NCBI GenBank assembly: GCA_018402565.1
Contig: JAGYIQ010000003.1
Span: forward strand, 62,001 to 126,000
From: Pirellulaceae bacterium
Lineage (GTDB): Bacteria; Planctomycetota; Planctomycetia; Pirellulales; Pirellulaceae
Direction of reading: 5' to 3'
Length of the DNA: 64,000 nucleotides
Under the pieces are notes generated by a model. It ran no database searches, was not told the origin of the DNA, and saw nothing but the letters and a program-made list of their open reading frames with translations. Every line of letters begins with the position of its first letter. Position 1 is the stretch's first letter. Both the position numbers and the translations under genes were made by a program. Shown here in pieces: positions 45,653 through 55,619 of this stretch.

Positions 45653-46273
45653 ATGTACGACGAAGACCGTAGACGACTGCTGCTGGTCCAAACCGACAAT
45701 AGCCGCAGGACAGCCCATTCGGGAGCTTGGCGATTTGCGTTGCAATCTCCCGACGGGTGTCCTCAACTGGATGTGAGCGACATCGAACCCAACGTCAGCG
45801 GCGAACGGTTAGATTTGTTGACGGTTGTTCGCGGCCTGGAGGCCCTCGAACAGGAGTCGTTAGTGACCCTGGTGACCGATCAGCGTTACGTCATCCGCGG
45901 CATGCGTTACGGTTTGGAGGAGTGGCGCGAGCACGATTGGCAATGGCTGAGATTTGGTGAATTGGTACCGATCAATCACGCGGATCTGTGGCAGCGTCTG
46001 GATAACGCCCTGGCTTACCACCAACTGCAATGTCGCTATTTTCGCTTGGATGCTGGTCATGTCAATCAAGCGTCAACGCAGCGTCACGTACCCAAGCCGC
46101 ACTTTGCCCGTCGTCGACGGGGGCGAATTGTCGTGGGCGATTCCACGTCGGCCCCATCGATCGCAAGTTGTGAGCCAGCGGCCGTGGACCTGGGCTTGGA
46201 CGCTCTGTGGTTGCCTGCCGCCAGTCGTCTGGCGACAGAACTGGCCGGCAAATGGGAGTTGCAGGTCGCCTAG
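45653..46273 (+). CDS. RNase HI-like protein with altered active site
   Basis: A 206-residue protein with the RNase H fold pattern: LLLVQTDNSRR...SGAWRFALQ (Asp15), GERLDLLTVVRGLEAL (Asp54 where RNase HI has Glu), TLVTDQRYVIRGM (Asp76), GELVPINHADLWQRLDNAL and RLDAGHVNQASTQR. The fourth catalytic Asp in the usual C-terminal motif is not seen and the Glu is replaced, so catalysis is doubtful. The tail (about 55 residues) is basic and unrelated. The TAG stop at 46271 lies in the palindromic element, so this element sets or truncates the 3' end. The start ATG 45653 is the first good one; a TATAAT box at 45522-45527 without clear -35 may belong to it. Confidence 0.78.
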   Translation: MYDEDRRRLLLVQTDNSRRTAHSGAWRFALQSPDGCPQLDVSDIEPNVSGERLDLLTVVRGLEALEQESLVTLVTDQRYVIRGMRYGLEEWREHDWQWLRFGELVPINHADLWQRLDNALAYHQLQCRYFRLDAGHVNQASTQRHVPKPHFARRRRGRIVVGDSTSAPSIASCEPAAVDLGLDALWLPAASRLATELAGKWELQVA

Positions 46274-46414
46274 TGCTTTGTCACAGCCAAAACTTGGCGT
46301 GTGGTAAAGGGGTCAGGCGTCAATTGTGCGACGCACCCGCAGGGCCGGTCCGGCAATTGACGCCTGACCCCTTTACCACACCGATCCCAAAAATAAATTG
46401 TGACAAAGCACTAG
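46270..46414. mobile_element. 145-bp palindromic MITE/REPIN-like element, copy 1
   Basis: Termini CTAGTGCTTTGTCACA and TGTGACAAAGCACTAG form perfect 16-bp inverted repeats. Inside, GGGGTCAGGCGTCAATTG and CAATTGACGCCTGACCCC form a second inverted pair around a GC-rich centre. A second copy with the same length is at 62141-62285 (about 10 differences by eye). It carries no gene, so it must be moved in trans; the GGGGTCAGG core resembles REP-type sequences served by RAYT transposases. Confidence 0.92.
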
Positions 46415-46487
46415 ACCCGTTGAGCCCGGACGCAATCGCGGAGAACGGCAGCGAATTCTTACACTTTAGAATCACGGAACGAACACA

Positions 46488-48740
46488 ATGGTTTATGGAC
46501 AGACGGTCGGTTCAAGCATCGCTTTGACGGATTTGCAACAACTGTTTGAAGGGCAATTGGCCGAGCCACAGCGACTGTTGGGGCCTCAAGCAGGTCGGGA
46601 CCACGCCGAAGAATGGTCACACGTGCGTACGTTTCTGCCCGATGCAACGGTGGCATGGTTGCAACATGCGGCCGATGCGAGTCAAATTCCTATGAAGCGC
46701 ATCCATCCGGCTGGATTGTATGAAGGCCTTTGCCCAGCGTCTTGGACGAATCAGCCAGCTCGGGGGCAGGCACCTCACTACCGAATCGGATTTTCCAACG
46801 CCGCGGGAGAAAAGAACCTGACCATGGATAGCTACGCAGTCGCCCCCTTGTTGACCGACTTTGATCAGCACCTGATTGGCGAAGGGAACCATCGCCGACT
46901 CTACAACGTGCTGGGGGCCCATCGTCGCCAGGTCGATGGGGTGTCGGGCATCAATTTTGCGGTCTGGGCGCCCAACGCGCGGAGCATCAGCGTGATCGGC
47001 GATTTCAATCGCTGGGACTTCCGCCGGCATCCCTTGCGCAAGTTGCCGGGTGGGACCGGCATCTGGGAGCTGTTTGTGCCGGGTATGGATATCGGGTCTC
47101 TGTACAAGTTCCGCATCACGGGTGCGGACGGTCAGGTGACCGATCGCACCGATCCCTGGGGTTTCTGGGCGGAGGTCCCACCCCGGACGGCCTCCATCGT
47201 GACGGACCTCGACGCGTATACCTGGGGCGATCAGGATTGGTTGACTCGGCGCTCACACCAAGACAACTTGAATCGCCCGATGAGTGTCTACGAGGTGCAT
47301 CTGGGGTCTTGGCAAACCGACCCATCTGCCCACAACGGTTGGCTCAACTATCGAGAACTGGCCCATCGATTGGTCAAGTATTGCCAGGAGATGAACTTCA
47401 CGCATCTCGAATTGCTGCCGGTCAGCGAACATCCTTACACCGGCAGTTGGGGCTACCAGACGACAGGCTATTTCGCCGTCACCAGCCGTTATGGCAGTCC
47501 CGCAGACTTTATGTACTTCGTGGATTATTGCCACCAACACGACATTGGCGTGATCATCGACTGGGTGCCGGCCCACTTCCCCAAGGATCGACATGGCTTG
47601 GCTCGCTTCGATGGCACCGCGCTGTATGAACATGAGGATCCTCGACAGGGCGAGCATCCCGACTGGGGGACGCTGATCTTCAACTACGGCCGCAATGAAG
47701 TGCGCAATTTCTTACTGGCCAATGCCCTGTTTTGGCTGGAAAAGTACCACATCGATGGTTTGCGAGTCGATGCCGTGGCCTCGATGTTGTACTTGGACTA
47801 CAGTCGACCGTCCGATCAATGGGTGCCCAATCGCTACGGCGGACGTGAGAACTTGGAAGCGATCTCCTTCCTCCGCAATTTCAATCAGGTGGTCCACGAA
47901 GAACACCCGGGCGTGTTGACCATAGCCGAGGAAAGCACCGCCTGGGAAGGAGTTTCACGGCCCGTCCAGTCCGGAGGCCTTGGCTTCAGCCTCAAGTGGA
48001 ACATGGGCTGGATGAACGACACGCTCAAGTACTTCCGCCACGAGCCCATCCATCGAAAGTTCCATCACAACGAGCTGACGTTCTCGCTGATTTATGCCTT
48101 CCACGAGAACTTCACCTTGCCACTTTCACATGATGAAGTCGTGCATGGCAAGCGTTCCTTGTTGGATCAGATGCCAGGCGACTTGTGGCAGAAATTTGCC
48201 AACCTCCGCGCCCTGTATACCTACATGTGGTTGCACCCGGGCAAGAAACTGCTGTTCATGGGCGGTGAGTTTGGCCAGTGGACCGAATGGAACCATAACC
48301 GCGATCTGGACTGGGCCTTGCTCCGCTTCGACACGCATGGCGGGCTGCGTCGCTTGGTGGCCGACTTGAACCAACTGTACGTGTCTCAGCCAGCCTTGCA
48401 CGAACTGGACTTCGAAGGCGCGGGTTTCCAATGGGTGGACTGCCTCAATGCTGAAAGCAGCATCTTGGCCTTCCAACGCCTGGGCAAAGATCCTAGCAAC
48501 CGCGTGCTGGCCGCCTTTAACTTGACTCCAGTCGTCCGCGAAGACTACCGCTTGGGTGTCGATCAACCCGGTCAATATCGCGAGTTATTGAATTCGGATT
48601 CCCAGTACTACGGCGGTTCCAACGTCGGCACCGTCATGACAACCGCCGAGCCGATCTCGGCCCAAGGCAAGCCGTGGTCGCTGGCGCTGCGATTGCCACC
48701 CTTGGCGGGGGTCGTGTTGCAACAGGTTCACAATGAGTGA
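46488..48740 (+). CDS. glgB: 1,4-alpha-glucan branching enzyme
   Basis: A 750-residue GH13 branching enzyme. The N-terminal GlgB domain holds about residues 20-120, a CBM48 ([20 protein letters not shown]) follows, then the catalytic barrel with [31 protein letters not shown], the nucleophile Asp428 in [16 protein letters not shown], the acid-base Glu near 481 in [11 protein letters not shown], and [12 protein letters not shown]. The last 90 residues are the beta C-domain. All catalytic residues are present, so it should make alpha-1,6 branches in glycogen. Its stop overlaps moaC by 8 bases. No other glg gene is near. Confidence 0.96.
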   Translation: MVYGQTVGSSIALTDLQQLFEGQLAEPQRLLGPQAGRDHAEEWSHVRTFLPDATVAWLQHAADASQIPMKRIHPAGLYEGLCPASWTNQPARGQAPHYRIGFSNAAGEKNLTMDSYAVAPLLTDFDQHLIGEGNHRRLYNVLGAHRRQVDGVSGINFAVWAPNARSISVIGDFNRWDFRRHPLRKLPGGTGIWELFVPGMDIGSLYKFRITGADGQVTDRTDPWGFWAEVPPRTASIVTDLDAYTWGDQDWLTRRSHQDNLNRPMSVYEVHLGSWQTDPSAHNGWLNYRELAHRLVKYCQEMNFTHLELLPVSEHPYTGSWGYQTTGYFAVTSRYGSPADFMYFVDYCHQHDIGVIIDWVPAHFPKDRHGLARFDGTALYEHEDPRQGEHPDWGTLIFNYGRNEVRNFLLANALFWLEKYHIDGLRVDAVASMLYLDYSRPSDQWVPNRYGGRENLEAISFLRNFNQVVHEEHPGVLTIAEESTAWEGVSRPVQSGGLGFSLKWNMGWMNDTLKYFRHEPIHRKFHHNELTFSLIYAFHENFTLPLSHDEVVHGKRSLLDQMPGDLWQKFANLRALYTYMWLHPGKKLLFMGGEFGQWTEWNHNRDLDWALLRFDTHGGLRRLVADLNQLYVSQPALHELDFEGAGFQWVDCLNAESSILAFQRLGKDPSNRVLAAFNLTPVVREDYRLGVDQPGQYRELLNSDSQYYGGSNVGTVMTTAEPISAQGKPWSLALRLPPLAGVVLQQVHNE

Positions 48741-49218
48741 CCCGGATGGCCTGACCCATTTTGACCCCCAAGGCCAGGCGCGGATGGTCGATGTCGGAGC
48801 CAAGCCATCGACCCACCGCACCGCAATCGCTCGCGGTAGCGTGCACATGCTGCCGGCCACGGCCCAGGCCATTCGGCAACGCAGCCTGAGCAAGGGTGAC
48901 GTGCTGCAGATCGCCAGGATCGCTGGCATCATGGCCGCCAAACGTACCGCCGAACTGATTCCCCTCTGCCACTCCTTGAGCCTGGCCAGTGTCTCCGTGG
49001 AGTTTGAGTTCCTGAGCGACAGTCAACTGCAAGTCTCCAGCCATGTTGCCACCGTCGGGCAGACAGGTGTCGAGATGGAAGCTCTGGTGGCGGTGTCAGT
49101 GGCGGCCTTGACCATCTACGACATGTGCAAGTCGATCGATCGAGCGATGCAAATTTCACAGGTTGAGCTCTGTGAGAAAACCGGCGGGAAATCCGGGACA
49201 TGGAGTCGCCCTGATTAA
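48733..49218 (+). CDS. moaC: Cyclic pyranopterin monophosphate synthase
   Basis: A 161-residue molybdenum-cofactor enzyme that converts 3',8-cyclo-7,8-dihydro-GTP to cPMP. It has [63 protein letters not shown] (the catalytic Lys and Asp are in KSID), all hallmark. The ATG at 48733 overlaps the end of glgB by 8 bases, so it is probably translated after glgB by coupling. No other moa/moe gene is nearby. After the stop there is a stem-loop (49275-49301). Confidence 0.96.
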   Translation: MSDPDGLTHFDPQGQARMVDVGAKPSTHRTAIARGSVHMLPATAQAIRQRSLSKGDVLQIARIAGIMAAKRTAELIPLCHSLSLASVSVEFEFLSDSQLQVSSHVATVGQTGVEMEALVAVSVAALTIYDMCKSIDRAMQISQVELCEKTGGKSGTWSRPD

Positions 49219-49274
49219 CGGGCGGTGCAATGGCTCGGCTGATGTAACCATGCCCAACCGACTCTTGAATCTCT

Positions 49275-49301
49275 GGGCCGATGCGATGCGCACATCGGCC
49301 C
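49275..49301. terminator. Stem-loop between convergent moaC and mnhG
   Basis: GGGCCGATG (49275-49283) and CATCGGCCC (49293-49301) form a perfect 9-bp stem with a 9-base loop. It lies between the ends of moaC (plus) and mnhG (minus), where a bidirectional terminator is expected. No clear T-run follows on either side, so it is weaker evidence than the other terminators here. Confidence 0.4.
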
Positions 49302-49405
49302 GTTCGTCGCTCTACATCACGTCAATCGCGCTTGGCGATTCACGCTCTGGATCGGATTTCAAAAATGAATGGTTCCGCGGCACCCATTCGATCGCCAACG
49401 GCCAG

Positions 49406-49786
49406 CTACTTCTTAGGCGCCGGCTCCAGGGTTGACCAACCGGGTCCCGAGGTCGGTTTCGGCAAGTCGGCGGTCGCATGACGCTGCGTGTGCAGATAAG
49501 CTTTGGACATAAAATGCGCTGATACAGGAGCGGTTAGAAACAAGAAAAAGACGATCAACAGGTCCTGTGCAGCGAACAATTGCTGCGATTCCTCGACCAC
49601 TCCCATGAAATAGAACAACGACGCGATAAGAATCCCGCCGATTCCCACGGTCGTAGCCTTTGATGGTGCATGCATCCGAGCCATCGTATTGCCCAGACGC
49701 AACAACCCTAGCGATCCAATCAAGACAAACGCACCACCCACGAATAGATGGAACACGACCAACCATTCCCAAATTTGCTGTGGCAT
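49406..49786 (-). CDS. mnhG: Mrp Na+/H+ antiporter subunit G
   Basis: A 126-residue subunit with three helices: WEWLVVFHLFVGGAFVLIGSLGLLRL, the NTMARMHAPSKATTVGIGG motif that is diagnostic for subunit G, GILIASLFYFMG and LLIVFFLFLTAPVSAHFM. The C-terminal tail of about 25 residues is hydrophilic. It is the last gene of the Mrp operon and is separated from mnhF by 110 bases without a visible gene, the only gap in an otherwise overlapping operon. Confidence 0.93.
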   Translation of the reverse strand: MPQQIWEWLVVFHLFVGGAFVLIGSLGLLRLGNTMARMHAPSKATTVGIGGILIASLFYFMGVVEESQQLFAAQDLLIVFFLFLTAPVSAHFMSKAYLHTQRHATADLPKPTSGPGWSTLEPAPKK

Positions 49787-49896
49787 GTGTTTCGAACTCC
49801 TGGTGTGTGGCGGGGTAAAGACGTTTGGCGGGTCGTTTGTTTTCAGACCGTAGACGACGAAACGCTGGCCGCGAATCGCTCATGTCTGGCTGTCCG

Positions 49897-50166
49897 TCAC
49901 TCGATGATGTCGCCACGCATCAAGAAGCGGCAATAGGCCACCGTAGAGATGAAGCTGAACATCGCCAACAGCAACGCGCACTCGAAGTACAACGTCGTCT
50001 CGGTTTGGATCCCGTATAGAATCAACAACACGATCGTGTTGACGACCAAGGTGTCCGCGGCCATGATCCGATCGACGATATTTGGCCCTAAGCATAGTCG
50101 CCAAATATTCATCAACAGGGCCAAGGACACCGCCGCGTAACAAAAGTAGATCGCATATTCAATCAT
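49897..50166 (-). CDS. mnhF: Mrp Na+/H+ antiporter subunit F
   Basis: An 89-residue subunit with three helices and the family motif LGPNIVDRIMAADTLVVNTI (normally GPTxxDRVxAxD). Its ATG overlaps the mnhE stop as ATGA (50163-50166). Normal length for the family. Confidence 0.94.
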   Translation of the reverse strand: MIEYAIYFCYAAVSLALLMNIWRLCLGPNIVDRIMAADTLVVNTIVLLILYGIQTETTLYFECALLLAMFSFISTVAYCRFLMRGDIIE

Positions 50167-50705
50167 GGGAAGATTGCCTTCAATCGTTGTTCGTAGCGAA
50201 CCTTGATCTTTTTCACCTCAGCCGCAGGGTCCTCGACATGCAAGCAGTGCACCAACAAACTGCGACCATCCGACGACAAATCGCTGCTGATCGTACCCGG
50301 CGTGAGAGAGATTGTGCCAGCCAACATCGTGATGGCTTCCGGTTGCCGCAAATCCAGCGGCACGCTGATCCATTGGCTCTTGAGTTTGCTAGGCGAATAG
50401 AACACAACCAAGTAGGCCACTTGCAGGTTCGCGACAATCACGTCCCAGACAAAGATCAAGAGAAATGTGAGCAAGGTCCAGGGCGAGCCCAGACGCGGCC
50501 GATCCGGCCAAAAGTGGGCGGTATAGGTGGGCAGTATCGCGGCCAGCAGGATGCCCAGCACGATATGGCCAGGTGCGACACTGTTGTTCAGCGACAACCA
50601 CAAAAACACCATGATCAGGCTGAGAAAAGGATGCGGTACCCAGCGTTGGAACAGGGAGCGTGGCAGTATGCTTGAATGTTGAGTATGGGAGGGGGGCGGG
50701 GTCAT
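50163..50705 (-). CDS. mnhE: Mrp Na+/H+ antiporter subunit E
   Basis: A 180-residue subunit E. Two to three N-terminal helices (about residues 26-90) precede the conserved cytoplasmic part with AITMLAGTISLTPGTISSDL and LLVHCLHVED, the latter two being diagnostic for MrpE. The N-terminus has a 20-residue hydrophilic extension. Both ends overlap neighbours as ATGA. Confidence 0.94.
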   Translation of the reverse strand: MTPPPSHTQHSSILPRSLFQRWVPHPFLSLIMVFLWLSLNNSVAPGHIVLGILLAAILPTYTAHFWPDRPRLGSPWTLLTFLLIFVWDVIVANLQVAYLVVFYSPSKLKSQWISVPLDLRQPEAITMLAGTISLTPGTISSDLSSDGRSLLVHCLHVEDPAAEVKKIKVRYEQRLKAIFP

Positions 50706-52333
50706 GTTCCGGTCGCTCCTGCGGGTTTCAGCACCGCGTCGATGTACTGTTGTGGATCAAACAATTGCTGAGTCATCGCGTCGAGATACGGGAAGAGCAT
50801 TCCCGGAAAGACCGTCAATAGAATCAGCAGTGCCCAAGTCAGACCAATGGCCGCGATTGGCATGATGGGAGAAGGCGGAACGACGTTCTCTGCCGATAGG
50901 TGAGTCGGTGATTCTGACTCCGGGTCGTTTTCCGTGGCTGCCGGTTTCCAGAATACAGCGCTACCGGTATTGGCAAAGCCCAGCAGAGTGATGGCCGACC
51001 CACCCAGGATCGTGGCCCACAGCCAAGGCCAGTCGCTGGCGCTCTGCAGGCTCCCGAGAATCTGTACCTTGCCCAAAAAACCCGCCCAAGGAGGTAGCCC
51101 AATCACCGTCGTGACCGACACAAAAAACAAAGCAGCGATCAATCCGCGTTGCGGGAAGGGGATCGGATCCAACCCATCGCCGGCGCCTGGTCGTCGAGCG
51201 ATGACCAGATCGATCAGCAGAAACAATGCGGCAACCGCCAGGGTCGAATGCAGCAGGTAATAAAAACCAGCGGCTTGGGCTGCCGGTGTGAAGATGCCAA
51301 ATGCGATCAACATGGTCCCCACCGACGCGATCCCCGCGTAACTGGCCTGTTGCGATAGGCTCCGCGCTGCCAGCACCCCAACGGAGCCAACGATGACGGT
51401 CACCACCGAGCAGGGCACCAACCAGTTTGTTCCCAGACCGGCCAGCGCACCTGCGCGTTCCAGAAGTGAGAGATCGGCGAACCGAATCAAGCAATAGACA
51501 CCCACCTTCGACATGATGGCAAACAGAGCAGCCACGAGTGGTGGCGCGTTCGAATAGGTGGCCGGCAGCCAGAAATGCAGTGGAACCAATGCGGCCTTGA
51601 TCGCAAACACCACCAACAGCAGTGTCGCGCCAACAGCCACCAATGCCTGATCCGATTCCGGAACTTGCGAAATACGGACCGCGAAGTCAGCCATGTTCAA
51701 AGTGCCCGTCGAGCCATAGATGGTGCCCAGCCCCATCAGAAAGATGACGGAGCCCACCAAGTTGACCGTGACATACTGCAAGCCGGCCTTCAAGCGAAAT
51801 GGGCCGCCGCCATGTACCATCAGCCCGTACGAAGCTATCAACAATAGCTCGAAAAATACGAACAGATTGAACAAGTCGCCTGTCAAAAAAGCGCCGTTAA
51901 TGCCCATCAACTGCACTTGAAACAACGAATAAAAATGATGGCCGCGGCGGTCCCAGCCCCCCATCGCATGCAACTGCACAATGACCGCCAAGCAGGCGGT
52001 CAACAAGACCATCATGGCCGATAGTCGGTCCAGCACCAGCACGATGCCGAAGGGAGCCTTCCAGGACCCCAGTTCATACACACGAATGGTTCCATCATTG
52101 GCTGTCCACACCATCAGCAGGCCCAAGGCCAGCAAGCCGAGGGTTGCCCCGAGGGAGAACACTCGTGCCAACACGATGTCGTGGCGGACAGCTAACGCCA
52201 GCAATGGTGCTACCACCGCGGGCAGCAGAATTGGCAACACCAACAGATGTTCGGGTGAAGGGCCGTCGGGCACAGTCACCTTAGCAACGTCAGCGACATC
52301 CGCCATCCAGCCTATTAGGCAACTAAGATTCAT
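50702..52333 (-). CDS. mnhD: Mrp Na+/H+ antiporter subunit D
   Basis: A 543-residue homologue of complex I NuoN-type antiporter subunits, about 14 helices. It has the conserved Glu-containing loop in FVFFELLLIASYGLMVHGGG, the Lys/His region FAIKAALVPLHFWLPATYSNAP, and MSKVGVYCLIRFADL, all family landmarks. A stretch of soluble residues is in the last 70 residues (ENDPESESPTHLS), between the last two helices. It starts as ATGA with mnhC and stops as ATGA with mnhE. Confidence 0.95.
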   Translation of the reverse strand: MNLSCLIGWMADVADVAKVTVPDGPSPEHLLVLPILLPAVVAPLLALAVRHDIVLARVFSLGATLGLLALGLLMVWTANDGTIRVYELGSWKAPFGIVLVLDRLSAMMVLLTACLAVIVQLHAMGGWDRRGHHFYSLFQVQLMGINGAFLTGDLFNLFVFFELLLIASYGLMVHGGGPFRLKAGLQYVTVNLVGSVIFLMGLGTIYGSTGTLNMADFAVRISQVPESDQALVAVGATLLLVVFAIKAALVPLHFWLPATYSNAPPLVAALFAIMSKVGVYCLIRFADLSLLERAGALAGLGTNWLVPCSVVTVIVGSVGVLAARSLSQQASYAGIASVGTMLIAFGIFTPAAQAAGFYYLLHSTLAVAALFLLIDLVIARRPGAGDGLDPIPFPQRGLIAALFFVSVTTVIGLPPWAGFLGKVQILGSLQSASDWPWLWATILGGSAITLLGFANTGSAVFWKPAATENDPESESPTHLSAENVVPPSPIMPIAAIGLTWALLILLTVFPGMLFPYLDAMTQQLFDPQQYIDAVLKPAGATGT

Positions 52334-52689
52334 TGGCGGCTCCGAGCGATAACTTCTTCAGTGGCGTCCAAGTTGACACGATCGTTCTCATTTTCAAAAT
52401 AGCCGCGGACCCCCATCACGACGATCAAGGCAGTCATGCCAAAGGAAATCACGATCGAAGTCAGAACCAGGGCTTGCGGCAACGGGTCGGTGTACTCGCT
52501 CAGGTCTTTACCCGCCACCAAAATGTCGGGACGATTGACCGCCAACCGACCGGCTGACACCAAGAAAAAATTGATCGCATAGGTCAGGAAGCTCAGGCCC
52601 ATCACCACCGAAAAGGTTCGCGGGCGGAGGACCAGGTAGATTCCAGCGGCCGTCAGCACGCCGATAGCCGAGGCTAAAATCAATTCCAT
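52330..52689 (-). CDS. mnhC: Mrp Na+/H+ antiporter subunit C
   Basis: A 119-residue NuoK-like subunit with three helices: LILASAIGVLTAAGIYLVL, VVMGLSFLTYAINFFLVSAGRL and PLPQALVLTSIVISFGMTALIVVM. The conserved PLPQALVLTAIVI motif is specific for MrpC. Start codon overlaps the mnhA stop by one base (TGATG). Confidence 0.95.
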   Translation of the reverse strand: MELILASAIGVLTAAGIYLVLRPRTFSVVMGLSFLTYAINFFLVSAGRLAVNRPDILVAGKDLSEYTDPLPQALVLTSIVISFGMTALIVVMGVRGYFENENDRVNLDATEEVIARSRQ

Positions 52690-55610
52690 CAGATCACCTC
52701 TCCGGCAGAACCGGACGTGGCAGGGGGAGTGTCGCTCAGCGAGGGATCAAAATCCATCGGACGCACGTTTGTTTGAAACTCTGCGGCGGTGCTGCCCAAC
52801 TTGGAGTATTGGGCCAAGGCCAGCATGACGGCCCCGACTACCGTCAAGAAGACACCCAGGTCGAATGCCACAGCACTGGCCAATTCGATGTCGCCGAAGT
52901 CAATCCCGAAAATCTTCGGGGGATGCCAATGGTCGTGCCAACTGGTCAGAAACGGTCGGTCAAAGACCATTGCGCCAATTCCCGTGGCAGCAGCAATCAA
53001 AACACCGCTCCCAATCAGGGCATGGTATTTGAACCGGACTTGATTGGCTGCCCAACCAAAACCGCTAGCCATGTATTGCATGATTAGAGCGATCGAGACA
53101 ATCAACGCAGCGATAAAACCACCGCCAGGCAGATTGTGCCCGCGGAGAAAAATATAGAAGCCGACCATGACTGCCAATGGTAGCATGATCCGTGTCACCA
53201 CGACCATCATCACCGGATGGCGATCGGCCGAGCGGGCGATCCCCGGATTCCAGTTCAAAATACGCGCTCGCAGCTTACCTTGCAGGATCCCGTCCAACAT
53301 CGCAAAAATGGCTAAGCCGGCGCAGCCCAAGACCGTGATCTCTCCAAACGTGTCAAAACCGCGGAAGTCGACGAGGATGACGTTGACAACGTTGGTCCCC
53401 CCACCACCGCTCTTGGAGTTCTCCAAGAAGAAACTTTGGATACTGGGGAGTGACCAATTGCGAGTCATCATCATCCAACTGATCCAGCCTATGCCACTGC
53501 CCGCGACGATGGCCAAGGTCGCATCGCGGCCACGCACCCAACTCCGCGACTCCGGAGCCGATTGCTTGGGCAAGAAAAATAAAGTCAATAGCATCAAGAT
53601 CAGCGTCACAACTTCGACGGAAATCTGCGTCAAAGCCAGATCGACGGCAGAGACATAGACGAAACCTAAGGAACTAAAGAGCCCGACGATCCCCAAGACG
53701 ATGACAGCGAACAAACGGTTGCGATAATTCGTCACGACTAAAAACGTCGCACCGACCACCAATACCCAGCCGACAATCACGGGCGGACTAGCCGGGATCA
53801 GCGGGCGATCGCCAACCGACCACGGATAGCTGGCGAAGCTCCAACCGGCCAAGCCAATGGTCGCGGCAACAATTGAAAACAAGTAACGCTGTTGTGAGCC
53901 GTTGTGCAGCGTTTCGGTGAACAAACGACAACCGCCGATCAATCCAGCGATCACCGCGTCGAAAATAACCTTGGCGTCCGGCCGGGGCACCACCTTCCAG
54001 ATGGTCGCCAGCAAGCGGTAGAGGAGCAGCAGTACGATACCGACTCCGACCGCTATCCCTGACATCGTGACGGCGGGGGTCCAACCGTGCCACAGCTTCA
54101 GATGCGTGTCGGGCGCCGGAGATTGCAGGACCGCCGCGGTCACCGTCTTCACCAACGATTCGGCCACATCGCCTGGCCACAATCCAATGACAATGACCAA
54201 CACGACCAATACTGCGGGCGGGCCCCATAGCCCAAACGGAGGATCGTGTGGATGATGGGGATAGTCGTGCCGCTTTGCGCCGAAGTAGACACTAAACACA
54301 TAGCGAAACGAGTAGGCCACCGAGAATGTGGCTGCGACCGTGACCAGCACGGTCAACGCCATTTCGGACCCCAACCACTTGGTGTGGGCCACGACCTCCA
54401 ACATCATTTCCTTCGACAGGTAACCATTGAAGGGGGGCAGGCCCGCCATTGAAAAACCGGCGATCACCGCCATCAAGGCCGATAACGGCATCAACCAGAC
54501 CAAACCACCCAAGCGTTTGATGTCGCGCGTGCCGGTCTCGTGGTCGACGATGCCGGCATTCATAAACAAAGCGGCCTTGAAGGTGGCGTGGTTGATGATG
54601 TGAAACACGGCAGCCATCGTCGCCTCGGGAGTGCCAAACCCCAGCAGCATGCCGATCAACCCCAGGTGACTGATCGTGGAATACGCCAGCAGTCCCTTGA
54701 GGTCGTCTTGGAACAACGCGATCACCGCGCCGATCAGCATCGTCAAGGCACCGACGGAGCCGACGATGTAAAACCACCAACCCGCGAAGGGCTCGGGCCC
54801 CCCGGGAATGTTGTGCAAAACGGGCCATAGTCGAGCCATCAAAAACAGACCCGCTTTGACCATCGTCGCCGAGTGCAAGTAGGCGGAGACCGGAGTCGGA
54901 GCCGCCATGGCTCGCGGGAGCCAAAAATGGAATGGAAACTGGGCGCTCTTGGTGAAACAACCCAACAGAATCAAGATCAGGATCGTCGGGAACCATTGCG
55001 AGTTTTGCACCATGTCACGGCGAGTCAGCAACTCGCTGATCTGATAGGTTCCGGCCACATTTCCCAGCAACAACACGCCGGCCAACAAGGCCAAGCCGCC
55101 GCCGCCCGTGACCGCCAAAGCCATGCGAGCCCCTTGTCTTCCGGCCGGCAGATGGCTCCAAAAGCCAATCAACAGAAAAGAGCTCAGGCTAGTCAGCTCC
55201 CAAAACATCATCAACAACAGCAAGTTGTCGGACAGGACAATGCCCACCATCGCCGCTTGGAAAATCAGCAAATAGCAATAAAAATTGCCCATCGGGTCGT
55301 TCCGCGACAAGTACGAGCGGGCATAGACCACCACCAACAGACCAATCGCCAAGATCAGTGTCGCAAATAATAGTCCCAGGCCATCGACCCAGAATTGGAC
55401 CGATAGTCCTATTTGAGGAAACCACGGCCAATCGACCCTTGGCGGCGTCCCACCCCCCAGGACGGTGGGAACATGCGTCAAGAGCAGAGCCAATGCCAGG
55501 CCATTGATCACCGCGGCGGAGGTCATACAGGCATTCCGACCCGAGCGAATCATTAAAGCCGGGAGAACGGCACCCAACAACGGCAAAAGCACTATCAGGG
55601 CGATGTTCAT
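52689..55610 (-). CDS. mnhA: Fused Mrp Na+/H+ antiporter subunits A and B
   Basis: A 973-residue fusion. Residues 1-800 are MrpA: the NuoL-like part has MMFWELTSLSSFLLIGFW (conserved Glu), FPFHFWLPRAMAAPTPVSAYLHSATMVKAG and GLPPFNGYLSKEMM, then the C-terminal MbhD/MbhE-type helices (VDLALTQISVEVVTLILML, DFRGFDTFGEITVLG). Residues about 820-960 are MrpB: RIMLPLAVMVGFYIFLRGHNLPGGGFIAAL. The A-B fusion is known in some phyla. It starts 9 bases after the oxidoreductase stop, so the Mrp operon probably follows skp-lpxC-lpxA as one transcript. The Mrp complex exports Na+ in exchange for H+. Confidence 0.95.
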   Translation of the reverse strand: MNIALIVLLPLLGAVLPALMIRSGRNACMTSAAVINGLALALLLTHVPTVLGGGTPPRVDWPWFPQIGLSVQFWVDGLGLLFATLILAIGLLVVVYARSYLSRNDPMGNFYCYLLIFQAAMVGIVLSDNLLLLMMFWELTSLSSFLLIGFWSHLPAGRQGARMALAVTGGGGLALLAGVLLLGNVAGTYQISELLTRRDMVQNSQWFPTILILILLGCFTKSAQFPFHFWLPRAMAAPTPVSAYLHSATMVKAGLFLMARLWPVLHNIPGGPEPFAGWWFYIVGSVGALTMLIGAVIALFQDDLKGLLAYSTISHLGLIGMLLGFGTPEATMAAVFHIINHATFKAALFMNAGIVDHETGTRDIKRLGGLVWLMPLSALMAVIAGFSMAGLPPFNGYLSKEMMLEVVAHTKWLGSEMALTVLVTVAATFSVAYSFRYVFSVYFGAKRHDYPHHPHDPPFGLWGPPAVLVVLVIVIGLWPGDVAESLVKTVTAAVLQSPAPDTHLKLWHGWTPAVTMSGIAVGVGIVLLLLYRLLATIWKVVPRPDAKVIFDAVIAGLIGGCRLFTETLHNGSQQRYLFSIVAATIGLAGWSFASYPWSVGDRPLIPASPPVIVGWVLVVGATFLVVTNYRNRLFAVIVLGIVGLFSSLGFVYVSAVDLALTQISVEVVTLILMLLTLFFLPKQSAPESRSWVRGRDATLAIVAGSGIGWISWMMMTRNWSLPSIQSFFLENSKSGGGGTNVVNVILVDFRGFDTFGEITVLGCAGLAIFAMLDGILQGKLRARILNWNPGIARSADRHPVMMVVVTRIMLPLAVMVGFYIFLRGHNLPGGGFIAALIVSIALIMQYMASGFGWAANQVRFKYHALIGSGVLIAAATGIGAMVFDRPFLTSWHDHWHPPKIFGIDFGDIELASAVAFDLGVFLTVVGAVMLALAQYSKLGSTAAEFQTNVRPMDFDPSLSDTPPATSGSAGEVI

Positions 55611-55619
55611 ATTGTCAGC

